A DNA stretch of 64,000 bases, taken from the NCBI GenBank assembly GCA_027924585.1, contig BSBM01000232.1, positions 31,271,001 to 31,335,000 on the forward strand. Reading direction: 5' to 3'. The notes beneath the pieces were generated by a model. That model was given only the letters and a program-made list of their open reading frames with translations, was not told the DNA's origin and did not search any database. This stretch comes from Larix kaempferi (lineage: Eukaryota > Streptophyta > Pinopsida > Pinales > Pinaceae). Both the position numbers and the translations under genes were made by a program. Of this stretch, positions 18,991 through 28,576 are shown one piece after another (positions within the stretch are counted from its first letter, which is position 1; each line of letters opens with the position of its first letter).

Positions 18991-19523
18991 ACTACTTTTG
19001 ACTGTGTAAATTATATAAGTAGAAATACATATCAAAATTTATAGAAAAGGACTGGTGAATTTCATTCCTGGGTCTGGTCTTCCACTACTCTTGGCTGCAC
19101 TTTGGAGGTTTCTTCCATGGGGAGGCCCCTTCCTGAGGCATTGGTTCACTAATGCCCCTGTTCCAGAACGAAATGGTTTTGATTCCTTTCATGACTGACC
19201 ATAAACTGCTGCTGCTGCGGGTACTTCACCTCCCCAATTGCTCTTAGAATCTCCTCGTGCCTTGATTTCTGAAGCCTTTCCATGCTCTGCACCATAAGCA
19301 TGATATCCTCAATCTCACCAACCTGAACCTACGTGCTATCCTCAATGTCGTCCATGCGTGATCTAATGATCTTATTAGCGGCCGGTTTCATGTGAATACT
19401 CATACCCGCAAGCCGGGAGGACCTGTGGCTATAAAGATATTGTGTGATTTTAAACCGTACTCGGTGTATTCCCAGAGGTTGAATCTAAGGGCAGCGTTGG
19501 CTTAAGGTAGGTGAAGCACGAGA
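18991..19523 (-). pseudogene. Decayed coding remnant, left side of the copia insertion
   Basis: On the minus strand about 19490-19410 reads FNLWEYTEYGLKSHNIFIAT and GPPGLRV. After a frame break, 19390-19070 reads NKIIRSRMDDIEDST, VGEIEDIMLMVQSMERLQKS and ILRAIGEVKYPQQQQFM, which looks like coiled coil. Several stops interrupt it. I do not recognise the family. It probably joins the remnant at 26927-27207, since the copia element sits exactly between them. Confidence 0.45.
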
Positions 19524-20276
19524 TCATGGAAAAGCATACCGCATTTTATTTTGCCCATAACCCAAACTTAAATAATCATTATCTTAAAACATTTAACCCA
19601 AACTTAAATCATCTTTATCTTAAAACATGAGAACCGAAACATATGTTGAAACTTACTGCGCAGTTACTCCTTGTTAAAATAGAACTTATATCACAGTGAG
19701 ATACTTAGAAATCTTGATTTCTGCGCACTTACTCCTTGTTAAAATAGAACTTATATCACAGTGAGATACTTAGAAATCTTGATTTCTGTGCAGTTACTCC
19801 TTGTTAAAATAGAACTTATATCACAATGAGATACTTAGAAATCTTGATTTCTTTTACTGCGTGTAAATGTAAAACAACATTTACATAGGTAGTAACTTTG
19901 CCGCAATACAGAGAGATGAGATTTTACTTCAATCTTTTACATTCACAGAGCTTGGGCTCTTCATACACTTCACGGGTCTTTCACCTCTTCTCTTCTTCAA
20001 TCCTCTCTGAGTGATTTTCATTTATAAAGTTTCATTATTACTGACTTAAGATCGCTTCACTTGGAAGCTACAAGGTTGCAATAAACACTGCAATTAATTT
20101 CTACCAAAGAAAATATGATGTTGCGGAATACAAATGCGGCTACTTAAATACTAACTTGCCATGAGCCAGATTGGTTGCAAACTGACTGACCGTCTAACAT
20201 TGCAGACTGAAAAAATGACACAGAGCCGGTGCATATCTGATACGCTATTATCTCATTAATTATGATATTTCCAACA
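19524..20276 (-). repeat. 3' LTR of the copia element
   Basis: About 753 bp, ending TTTCCAACA on the plus strand like the 5' LTR. It lacks about 300 bp present near the other end of the 5' LTR (25900-26220) but has a 65-bp unit repeated three times (19656-19851) that is single in the 5' LTR. The two LTRs have therefore diverged structurally since insertion, or come from different copies. Confidence 0.85.
19656..19851. repeat. 65-bp triplication inside the 3' LTR
   Basis: CTGCGCAGTTACTCCTTGTT-type units start at 19656, 19721 and 19786 and are nearly identical. The 5' LTR has one such unit near 26320-26384. Confidence 0.9.
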
Positions 20277-20285
20277 CTCCCCCTT
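20277..20285 (-). promoter_or_regulatory. Polypurine tract of the copia element
   Basis: The minus strand reads AAGGGGGAG immediately before TGTTGGAAATATC, the start of the 3' LTR. This is the plus-strand DNA primer site in reverse transcription. Confidence 0.8.
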
Positions 20286-20452
20286 AATTATGAGCGGATG
20301 GGGATCTTTAAATAAAATTAAAATATTACAAAATATTTCAGAACTGAAACATGCTCTGTTCATAACAAAGTTCACTGTGCAGAACTTGTCACTCCCAGAC
20401 AACTTCACAGATATTGGAATGGGTCCTTTGCCAATGGTTTTATGTCTGCTAC

Positions 20453-21509
20453 CTAATCTTCAGACCTGCAAAATTCTAAACAGATTTCCTTGTTGTTTAT
20501 TAGTTCTCTGATAAAATGATACCTTGTGTCGATGTGCTTGGTTCTCTTGTGGAACACATGATTCTTTGACAGTGCAATAGCTGAATTGTTGTCGCAGTAA
20601 ATGACTGTGGGTTCTTGCTGGTTCTGCGACATAGCACTTAACATTCTGCACATCCAAACTGTTTGACATGCAGTGCTTGTAGCTGCGACATACTCTGCTT
20701 CTGTTGAAGAGAGAGTTACTATGGGTTGTATCTTTGAAGCCCATGATACAACACTTGTTCCTACATGAAATGTATTTCCAGATGTGTTTTTTTCTGTCAT
20801 CTATGCTGCCTCCATTGTCACTGTCAGTGTATCCAATGAATTTGAAATTTTATGAGGTTGAATACAAAATACCAAAGTCTTTTGTTCCACTTACATACCT
20901 CAGAATTCTTTTACCTGCTTGCCAATGAGATTCTTTTGGTGACTCCATGAATCTTGAGATTAAATTGACTCCATAAATGATGTTTGGCCTTGTTGCTCTA
21001 AGATACGTAAGGCTACCAACAAGCCTTTTAAACAACGTAGGATCTACATTGGATCCATCATCATCCTTGCTCAATTTCAAACCTGTTATCACTGGTTTTG
21101 GAGCTGTCTTGCAATTTAACATCTTAAATCTATTCAAGACATCACTTGCATACTTTGACTGAGATATAAATATTCCATTTTCAGTCTGTTGGACTTCAAT
21201 GCCCAGAAAATACTTCATAAGCCCCAAATTAGTCATTTCAAATTCACTTTCCATGACTGTTCTGAATTCTTCTATGCCAAAATCACCAGTAAATATTAAA
21301 TCATCTACATACAGGCAAACAATTAACTTATTACCTTGCTGACTGATTTTTGTGTACAGCGTTGGCTCACATTCACTTCTGTGAAATCCATTTTGAATGA
21401 AGTATGAGTCAATGCGACTGTACCAAGCTCTGGGAGCTTGCTTTAAACCATACAGTGCCTTTTTCAATATGTTTACTTTGTGTCATTGTCCCGGGACTTC
21501 ATCGCCTTG
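20453..21509 (-). pseudogene. Copia reverse transcriptase C-terminal part and RNase H
   Basis: From the high end: KKALYGLKQAPRAWYSRIDS, then the catalytic YVDD (in CLYVDDLIFTGD), then YFLGIEVQ and LVGSLTYLRATRP. After a frame break, RNase H follows at 20800-20453 with TLSSTEAEYVAATST, IYCDNNSAIALSKN and RTKHIDTRYHFIRE. The acidic RNase H residues visible in STEAEY and YCDN are present. It is separated from the first half of RT by the inserted repeats at 21510-22596, so no full-length product is possible. Confidence 0.9.
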
Positions 21510-22596
21510 ATCCAAATCCTAGGCTCTATCAAGCGCCGAGAGGGATCAAATCTCCCAAGGTGCAAACCTCTCCTTGAATAGCTCATTGAGTGCAATACTT
21601 AAGCCACTGAATCCTAAGCTCTAAAGTCTCATATTTACTTTTACTTTGTATTATTCTTTTTTGTTTATGACAGACATAATATTTATTACTTTTTACTTTG
21701 TATTATTCTTTTTTGTTTACTTTGTATTATTTTGTTACTCGACAAACTCTAAAAACAATCTAAAATCTCATATTTACTTTTTACTTTGTATTAAAAGTAA
21801 AAAATAAAGTCTCTAGTTTAAGTCTCATATTTACTTTTTACTTTATATTATTCTTTTTTGTTTATACTCGACATAATATTTATCACCTAATCCTAAGCTC
21901 TAAAGTCTCTAGTTTAAGACTCATATTTACTTTTTACTTTGTATTATTTTTTTGTTTATGGCCGACATAATATTTATTACTTTTTACTTTGTATTATTAT
22001 TTTTTTTTACTTTGTATTATTTTTTGTTTACTTTGTATTATTTTGTTACTCGAAAAACTCGACAAACACTCTAAAATCTCATATTTACTTTTTACTTTGT
22101 ATTAAAAGTAAAAAGAAAGGTCTCTCGTTTAAGTGTCATATTTACTTTTTACTTTGTATTATTCTTTTTTGTTTATGACCAACATAATATTTATCACCTA
22201 ATCCTAAGCTCTAAAGTCTGTAGTTTAAGTCTCATATTTACTTTTTACTTTGTATTATTCTTTTTTGTTTATGGCCAACATAATATTTATTACTTTTTAC
22301 TTTGTATTATACTTTTTTTGTTTACTTTGTATTATTTTGTTACTCAACAAACACTCGACCTACAAATGTTATTTATGGCCGACAAATATTGACAAACACT
22401 CGAATTACAAGATCTCCCTCATACAAATGTTATTTATGGCCGACAATATCGACAAACACTCGACTAACAAGATCTCCCTCATACTGGGCTGTAGAGCGCC
22501 TCTCGACGCAACCAAGCTCTGGGAGCTTGATTTAAACCATACAGTGCCTTTAACAAGATCTCACTCATACTGGGCTTTAGAGCGCCTCTCGATGCA
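21510..22596. repeat. ~1.1-kb tandem-repeat insertion inside copia RT
   Basis: The segment is built of TCATATTTACTTTTTACTTT and GTATTATTCTTTTTTGTTTA words with GGCCGACATAATATTTA. Copies of the first word start near 21623, 21763, 21823, 21919, 22076, 22134 and 22229. The spacing 60/96/157 recurs, giving a higher-order period of about 311 bp. The right end is an 86-bp tandem pair (22466-22551 and 22552-22637) that includes RT sequence. RT sequence around KKALYGL is present on both sides (21422-21509 and 22597-22685) and once more inside (22511-22551). Confidence 0.85.
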
Positions 22597-23050
22597 ACCA
22601 AGCTCTGGGAGCTTGATTTAAACCATACAGTGCCTTTTTCAATCTGTTTACTCTATGTCCTTGTCCTGGGACTTCATCGCCTTGTGGCTGCTCCACATAT
22701 ACTTCTTCCTCTAAATAACCATTTAGAAATGCAGACTTAACATCCATTTGGTAAACAGGCCATGTCTTATGTGCTGCGATGGCCAACATTGTTCTGACTG
22801 TGTTCATTCGAGCTACAAGTGCAAAAGTTTCATTGAAGACTATGCTAGGCTGCTATGTGAACCCTCTTGCTACCAATCTTTCCTTGTGCTTCTACACATT
22901 TCCATCAGCATATTACTTGGTCTTATAAATCCATTTCACGCTTATAACATCCTTGTCTTTAGGAACATCAACTAATTCCCATGTTTGATTCTTCTCAATG
23001 CATTCAATTTCTTCATCCATGGATTGTACCCAAACTTTATCTTCAACAGC
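22597..23050 (-). pseudogene. Copia reverse transcriptase N-terminal part
   Basis: The minus strand reads a VSVKWIYKTK-like start near 22930, then [20 protein letters not shown] and EQPQG, and ends at [14 protein letters not shown]. These are the first RT blocks of Ty1/copia. A frame break separates it from the linker at 23051-23554, and the 1.1-kb repeat block cuts it off from the YVDD half. Confidence 0.85.
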
Positions 23051-23554
23051 TTATTCAAATGTTAGAGGATCATTAACTTGAGAAAATAATGCAAAACATG
23101 AGAATGAATTAGGTGTACCAGTTTCATATATCTCGCGCAGACTTCTTGTCCTTGGCGGAGTTGCTGGTGTCGAACTGCGTGAGTTGCGCGAACTGCTTGA
23201 TGGATTTTGCTGCGCACTTGGTGTGCTTGTCGGAATAGATTGAGCTGGGACTTGTGTCGGAGTTGCTTTTGATGGAACATGCTGCGCAAACCTGGGAGTA
23301 GGTGGAGCTGTGCAGTTCTGATTTATATGCGGAGTCTCATCCACATCTTCTGCGCTGTCATCGTGTTCAACATGTGACACGATTTTGACATTCTTCTCCA
23401 CAATTCCATCCCATGCTTCATTCTCCACAAACTGAACATCTTGACTGATAATGACTTTTCTTGTGACAGGGTTATATAACTTGTATGCTTTTGTGTCTTC
23501 AGAATACCCAATGAAAATGCATTTCTGTCCTTTATTGTCTAATTTCTTTCTCAA
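23051..23554 (-). pseudogene. Copia integrase C-terminus and linker to RT
   Basis: It starts RKKLDNKGQKCIFIGYSEDT, the conserved IFIGY block at the end of copia integrase, followed by YNPVTRKVIISQDVQF. A Pro/Ser/Thr-rich linker of about 90 residues follows (TPRFAQHVPS, SSRNSRSSTPATPP) before RT. The frame is displaced from the integrase core by a frameshift near 23600. Confidence 0.85.
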
Positions 23555-23559
23555 CTCAT

Positions 23560-24300
23560 CTGGAACATGTGCGTATGCTACACAACCAAAAATTTTAAAA
23601 GTGAAACACTATGTTTCATACATGTCCATGCTTCCTGTGGAACTTTGTTCTTCATGCTCTTTGTCGGACATCGATTCATGATGTATACAACAGTTTCCAC
23701 TGCTTCAGCCTAGAATTCATTTGACAGATGCATCGCTGCCAACATACTACGCGCCATCTCCATAATAGTTATGTTTTTCCTCTCTGCGATACCATTCTGC
23801 TACGATGTATACCGCGCAGTGAATTGCTTCTGTATGCCATGATTTTTGCAAAAGTTTAAGACATCATTTGAAACATACTCACCACCTTTGTCTGTTCTTA
23901 ATATCTTGATGTTGTAACCACTCTGCTTCTCCACGAGTGCCTTGAACTGCTGAAAACAACTAAACGCATCATATTTATGTTTTAGAAAATAAAACCAAGT
24001 TTTTCTAGTGAAATCATCAATAAATGTAAGAAGATAAGTGCATCCTCCCATGGACGGTGTTTGTATAGGTCCACAAATATCAGAGTGCACAATTTCAAGT
24101 GGCGTGTGCGCTCTGTATGACTTTCCGACAGGAAAAGTCTCTCTATGTTTTTTTCCAAAAATACAGCTTTCACAAATTCTCTCTGGCTTTTCAATCAATG
24201 GAAATCCTTTCACCATGTCTTTCATGTGTAGTAGCTTCAACCGACCAAAATTCAGATGTCCAAATCTGAAGTGCCATAACCAGGATTCATCCCTTATTTC
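23560..24300 (-). pseudogene. Copia GAG-pre-integrase and integrase core
   Basis: CESCIFGKKHRETFP gives the cysteines of the HHCC zinc site. HSDICGPIQTPS carries the first catalytic Asp, RTDKGGEYVSND the second, and NGIAERKN, after an in-frame TAG at about 23804-23806, the Glu of the D,D35E triad. All three catalytic residues are visible, but the stop lies between the second Asp and the Glu. Confidence 0.9.
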
Positions 24301-24303
24301 TGT

Positions 24304-24850
24304 CTAAAACGCAACTTGCATTGAGCTGTCTTTTTCTTCCTTTGCGCAGTGAATGTCTGCTCCTTTTCTTTTTGCTTTGAACGCAGATCCAAAATTTTCA
24401 TTCTGACTTTCATGAACAACTTCAGTTGTCTTTCCTTTTATGATGGGTCTTATCCTCAAAGGAAACAAGCAATTGCTTGTCATCTGCACTTCGACTATCA
24501 ACTGATTGCTTGGATATATGTCTTTGATCAGACAATGCTTTCCTATCATATGGATTCTGTAACCTTTTTCCATCAATTCTCCAGTGCTCAACCAATTATG
24601 CTTCAAACCTTGAACATAATAAACATCAGACATATATTTCTGCTCCCTCTGTTTGGTTAGAATATCAACAGTATCCTTGCCCACAACAGTGACTTGAAAA
24701 TTATTTCCAAGTGTGACATCAGTTTGAACTGCTTTATCTAGACTAGAAAATAGATTTAAATTACCAGTCATATGATTGCTACAGCCTGAGTCTAAATACC
24801 ATATGTCATTTGGAATTTCTTGGACAGCATTGCATTCTAGTGGAGATTTG
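24304..24850 (-). pseudogene. Copia protease region
   Basis: The frame carries IWYLDSGCSNHMTGNLNLFS, with the DSG catalytic motif of the retroviral-type aspartic protease, followed by VVGKDTVDILT and YVQGLKHNWLSTGELMEKGY, the usual copia sequence before the integrase zinc finger. The stop at 24304-24306 interrupts the polyprotein before integrase. Confidence 0.85.
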
Positions 24851-24854
24851 CATG

Positions 24855-25800
24855 CTAAGAACAGTGAGTTGTTCGAAGTGCTGTTGTTGCTTGACTGTGT
24901 TTGGCCTTGCTTTCCTTGGTCATACTGCTTCTTCCTGCATTCATATTCGAAGTGTCCATACTTCTTACGGTAATGACATTGAATTTTTTATTTGTCATAC
25001 CTTTGTCCACTTGACTGAGTGGGAGTTTGATTCTGACCTCTACCAGTGACATGTGCAGGGTTGCTGCTGTGATCTCCTCTAAACGAACTTCGTCCTCTGC
25101 CTCTAGAGTTTGATATTTCTCTGCCTCTTCCACAACTTATGGATGACTGTGCTGCAAATGCACCTTGTAGTGATGTTTTTGAACCACTGATTCTATGTTC
25201 ATGATTGGGAAGTGAGGCTTGCAACTCATCAATAGTAAATGTGGACAGATCTTTGTTTTCTTCCAGAGTTACAACCAAAGATTCAAATTTATTTGGAAGA
25301 ACTCTAAGAACTTTTTCCACAACTCTTTGGTCACCTAAAGTTTCTCCATGAGACTTTATTTTATTAACCAGACAAATAACACGAGTATAGAATGAGTCTA
25401 CTGACTCTGTATTGTTCATTGACAGAGATTCAAAATCTCTTCTAAGAATTTGAAGTTTGGCAGTCTTTACCTTGTTCAAACCTTGATATGCAGTTTCCAG
25501 TGTGTCCCACGATTCCTTAACTGACTGCACTGCTGCTACTCGTGGGAGTATTGATTCATGTGTTGCCTGATGTATGTGAAACAATGCTTTTTCATCTTTC
25601 TTCTTCTATTCCTTCAGAACATCCTTCTCAACTTGTGTGAGATTGTTGTATGCTGTTAGATCTGTTGGTTCTGCATAGCCATTCTGGACTATGTCACATA
25701 CATCTTGACCTCTAAACAAAGCTTTCATAGTTAGAGACCAATATTCATAATTTTTACCAGAAAATATTGGAGTTTGCAAATTACCCGAAGTGGAAGCCAT
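24855..25800 (-). pseudogene. Copia gag with degenerate zinc knuckle
   Basis: It starts at Met 25800 with PIFSGKNYEYWSLTMKALF (DUF4219-type), reaches an in-frame TAG at about 25604, and continues through SVKESWDTLETAYQG and SLVVTLEENKDLSTF (UBN2-type). An Arg/Gly/Ser-rich stretch (RGREISNSRGRGRSS) follows. After a stop at 24988 comes CHYRKKYGHFEYEC, a CCHC knuckle in which the second Cys is Arg. The gag frame is related in layout to the ORF at 15367-17001. Confidence 0.85.
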
Positions 25801-25850
25801 TTTTAATCACTTTTCCCTTTTGTAAATACTATTTCTACTTTCCAGAAACC

Positions 25851-25864
25851 GGGATCTGATACCA
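25851..25864 (-). promoter_or_regulatory. Primer-binding site of the copia element
   Basis: The minus strand reads TGGTATCAGATCCC two bases after the LTR end, complementary to initiator tRNA-Met apart from its last bases. It fixes the orientation of the element. Confidence 0.85.
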
Positions 25865-25866
25865 AA

Positions 25867-26926
25867 TCAAGGGAAAAACACACCGCACAGTAAATAAGAT
25901 TTAACTACGCAGATGATGAATATTTTATTTTTCTTTTGCTAAGGACTGTGTTGTTCCTAGCAAATACTTTGCTTTAATTTTTCTCCACTTTACTTCTCAA
26001 ATTAATAGCGCGGAAATTAACTCCGTGATTCACCTTCACCTATTTACTGTGTGCAGATTAATTGCGCGTTTCTACTTTCTACTGCGCAGTTGAATGTTCA
26101 CATAAATGCACACTTCTCTAACTTTGTGGAACTTGACTTTGTATGGAGAGCGCACTTCATACAGATCACTTCTCAAACTTATTTTAACTTTTACAAAGAT
26201 TAACTGCGCGGTTAACTTTGTATACCTATCTAACTGCGCATAACCCAAACTTAAATAATCTTTATCTTAAAACATTTCTTCTTAAAACATGAGAACCGAA
26301 ACATATGTTGAAACTTACTACGCAGTTACTCCTTGTTAAAATAGAACTTACATTACAGTGAAATACTTAGAAATCTTGATTTCTTTTACTGCGCATAAAT
26401 GTAAACAACATTTACATAGGTCAATATGAAATAGATGCGCGACATGCATAAACAAACATTCTTGAGAATGAATTCACAAAACTAAATACTTATATATTTA
26501 AAACAAAGTAACTTTTCCGCAATGCAGAGAGATGATATTTTACTTCAATCTTTTACATTCACAGAGCTTGGGCTCTTCATACACTTCATGGGTCTTTCAC
26601 CTCTTCTCTTCTTCACTCCTCTCACTCTATCTAATCCTCTGTGAGTGATTTTCATTTATAAAGCTTCATTATCACTGACTCAAGATCACTTCACTTGGAA
26701 TCTGTAGGGTTGGAATAAACATTGCAATTAATTTCTACCTAAGAAAATATGATCTTGTGGAATACAAATGTGGATACTTAAATACTAACTTGTCGTGAGG
26801 CACCAGATTGGCTGCAAACTAACTGAGCGTCTGACATTGTAGACTGACAAAATGACCAACTGGAGTCTGACAGAGCCGGCGCATATCTGATACACTATCA
26901 GCTCATTAATTATGATATTTCCAACA
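25867..26926 (-). repeat. 5' LTR of the copia element
   Basis: About 1060 bp; on the minus strand it starts TGTTGGAAATATC and ends CCCTTGA. It shares the words ATGAGAACCGAAACATATGT and GCAGAGAGATGA with the 3' LTR and is related to the solo LTR at 11939-12544. It has many GCGCAGT-type words near 26000-26240 that the 3' LTR lacks. Confidence 0.85.
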
Positions 26927-27207
26927 ATATCCACAGAGATTCTCCTATTCCCATCCCAAGCTACTAAAGCAACCTCAAAAACACACTGCAACATCTTCCT
27001 GTAATCGACCATACTATTTTTTAGCTCTAAGATCTCGCCCAGTAACTTCTCCATCATAAAATACTCTGTCGAAAGATGCCAATTCCTTCCAGCAACCACT
27101 TCCTTCTTCCCCACTTGGAATTTTAAGGAAATTATTCTATGCCGACTCCCATAGAAAGGCGGATAAATGAAAAACATCTTGACTCTTCCGAATTTGACAG
27201 GAAGCAA
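26927..27207 (-). pseudogene. Decayed coding remnant, right side of the copia insertion
   Basis: The minus strand is open with KFQVGKKEVVAGRNWHLSTE, MMEKLLGEILELKNSMVDY and CVFEVALVAWDGNRRISVDI, running directly into the LTR at 26926. I do not recognise the family. The composition looks like real protein. The probable continuation is the remnant at 18991-19523 on the other side of the copia element. Confidence 0.5.
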
Positions 27208-28355
27208 AGCGTGCGAAAAATCAAGTCATCAACTATCCATTAGATCATTCACATGGGATCCTCCAAAAAAAATTCGAGCAAGGGTGACGGGATTAAATGT
27301 GCTTGCATAAGGGCGAACATTATCCAGCCTATTGAAGGTCATTTAATGCGGGATAGCAGGCTGGTTGGCAATGTGTCTGTCCAATTGATGGATAGTAAAT
27401 TCTTCTAAGAGATAGGTTTAGGATAATTGCTCAGCGGATCAACCCTCAGCCAGTAGATCAACCTTCACTCATGGATTAGAACATTCTCAAGGAGGTCAAG
27501 GCTCATAAGTCACTTTTTTTTTTCAACCAAAAATCACCTTCATGCTATTTAGAAAGAATCGAGAACAACAAACCATCAAGTAATCAATCGCCACCAACTG
27601 ACCACCTTATCCTTGACATAAATCACTTAACCGTATCCTTCACATAAATCACTTATATACGCTTGCTTCGATCATTGATTTGACAGCTTAGTTGAAGTTT
27701 AAAAAACATTAGTTGAAGAACTACAGGCCAACAAAATTATTGCGAAAATAAAATTGCCAACTCCAGATATCCTCTACTCCAGGTAGACAAAATACTGGGT
27801 GGAAAAAATAAATTCTTTGATAATACTACTGATAAGAAAGAATACCAACTGTAACAGAACAAACCAAGTGCAACAAGCTTTGTGAATTCTCTGAGCCTCC
27901 TTCAAAACCCGTCAGCTTTTCCGCTATCAATTATTATGACTAGAACAAGACCTTGATATAAATATGGAAGGAGTCTTATTGGAGTGAATTGGAGGGATTC
28001 CGTTCTCTGGAGTCTGAGACATACATCAACCAATGCAAATAAAAAATTGCAGTAATCATCAAGCAGTTACAACTAGTAGTCGATTTCTTCTCAAGGCACG
28101 TACAACAAGTTTTCAACTTTCAAAAGATCTATCTCCATCCACATAAGAAAACCTATTGATTACGTTGATTTGTGACCCTATGCATGTAGGTTTTCTGAAA
28201 AAATCTTCAACAACACAGCAAGCAAGTGCATCATGTCAGCATTTCATTCTTCTTGCAGTATTTTCTTGCTTTCCTCCTCTCCTTCAGGTTAAAGCCATCC
28301 CTCTAAGAGCTACTAGTGTCACGCGGTCTACTTAGAGGATGGAAATGGTGCCAGA
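27208..28355. other. Unassigned stretch, possible internal sequence of an LTR element
   Basis: On the plus strand 27253-27407 is open (IIQPIEGHLMRDSRLVGNVS) but short and without family resemblance. A 24-bp repeat (ATCCTTGACATAAATCACTTA-type) occurs twice near 27610-27655. If the LTR at 28356-28576 is a 5' LTR in minus orientation, this stretch is its interior. No retroelement domain is visible. Confidence 0.35.
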
Positions 28356-28576
28356 TGTTGAGAGCCTCGACTTCACATGAGAAATCAAGAAAAAGAATGA
28401 TATACACACAGAATAATCAAGAAGACAGAATGTTCAACCGCTTAATTCATTCTTGGATGGTGTATTTATACATCAAGTGGAGAGGTTGGGGTGGTCACCT
28501 ATTCCAAATTCCCATCTATTAAGGTCATTTACATGCATTAATAAGTTTACATTAATGTGCGATGACATTATGTACA
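28356..28576 (-). mobile_element. Candidate LTR with TATA box and primer-site-like sequence
   Basis: On the minus strand it reads TGTACATAATG...CTCTCAACA, has TATAAATAC at about 28461-28470, and is followed by TCTGGCACCATTTCC, which is similar to the TGGCGCC-type primer site of gypsy elements. It abuts the point where the LINE reverse transcriptase at 28577 breaks off. No second LTR or target duplication was found. Confidence 0.45.

Larger units (their letters stand above)
19524..26926 (-). mobile_element. Full-length but dead Ty1/copia retrotransposon
   Basis: In minus orientation: 5' LTR 25867-26926, primer site 25851-25864, gag, protease, integrase, reverse transcriptase, RNase H, polypurine tract 20277-20285 and 3' LTR 19524-20276. 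The domain order gag-PR-IN-RT-RH defines Ty1/copia. Stops interrupt gag (about 25604), the knuckle region (about 24988) and integrase (about 23806), a frameshift lies near 23600, and about 1.1 kb of tandem repeats is inserted in RT. The flanks CGAGA (left) and ATATC (right) do not match as a target duplication. Confidence 0.9.
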
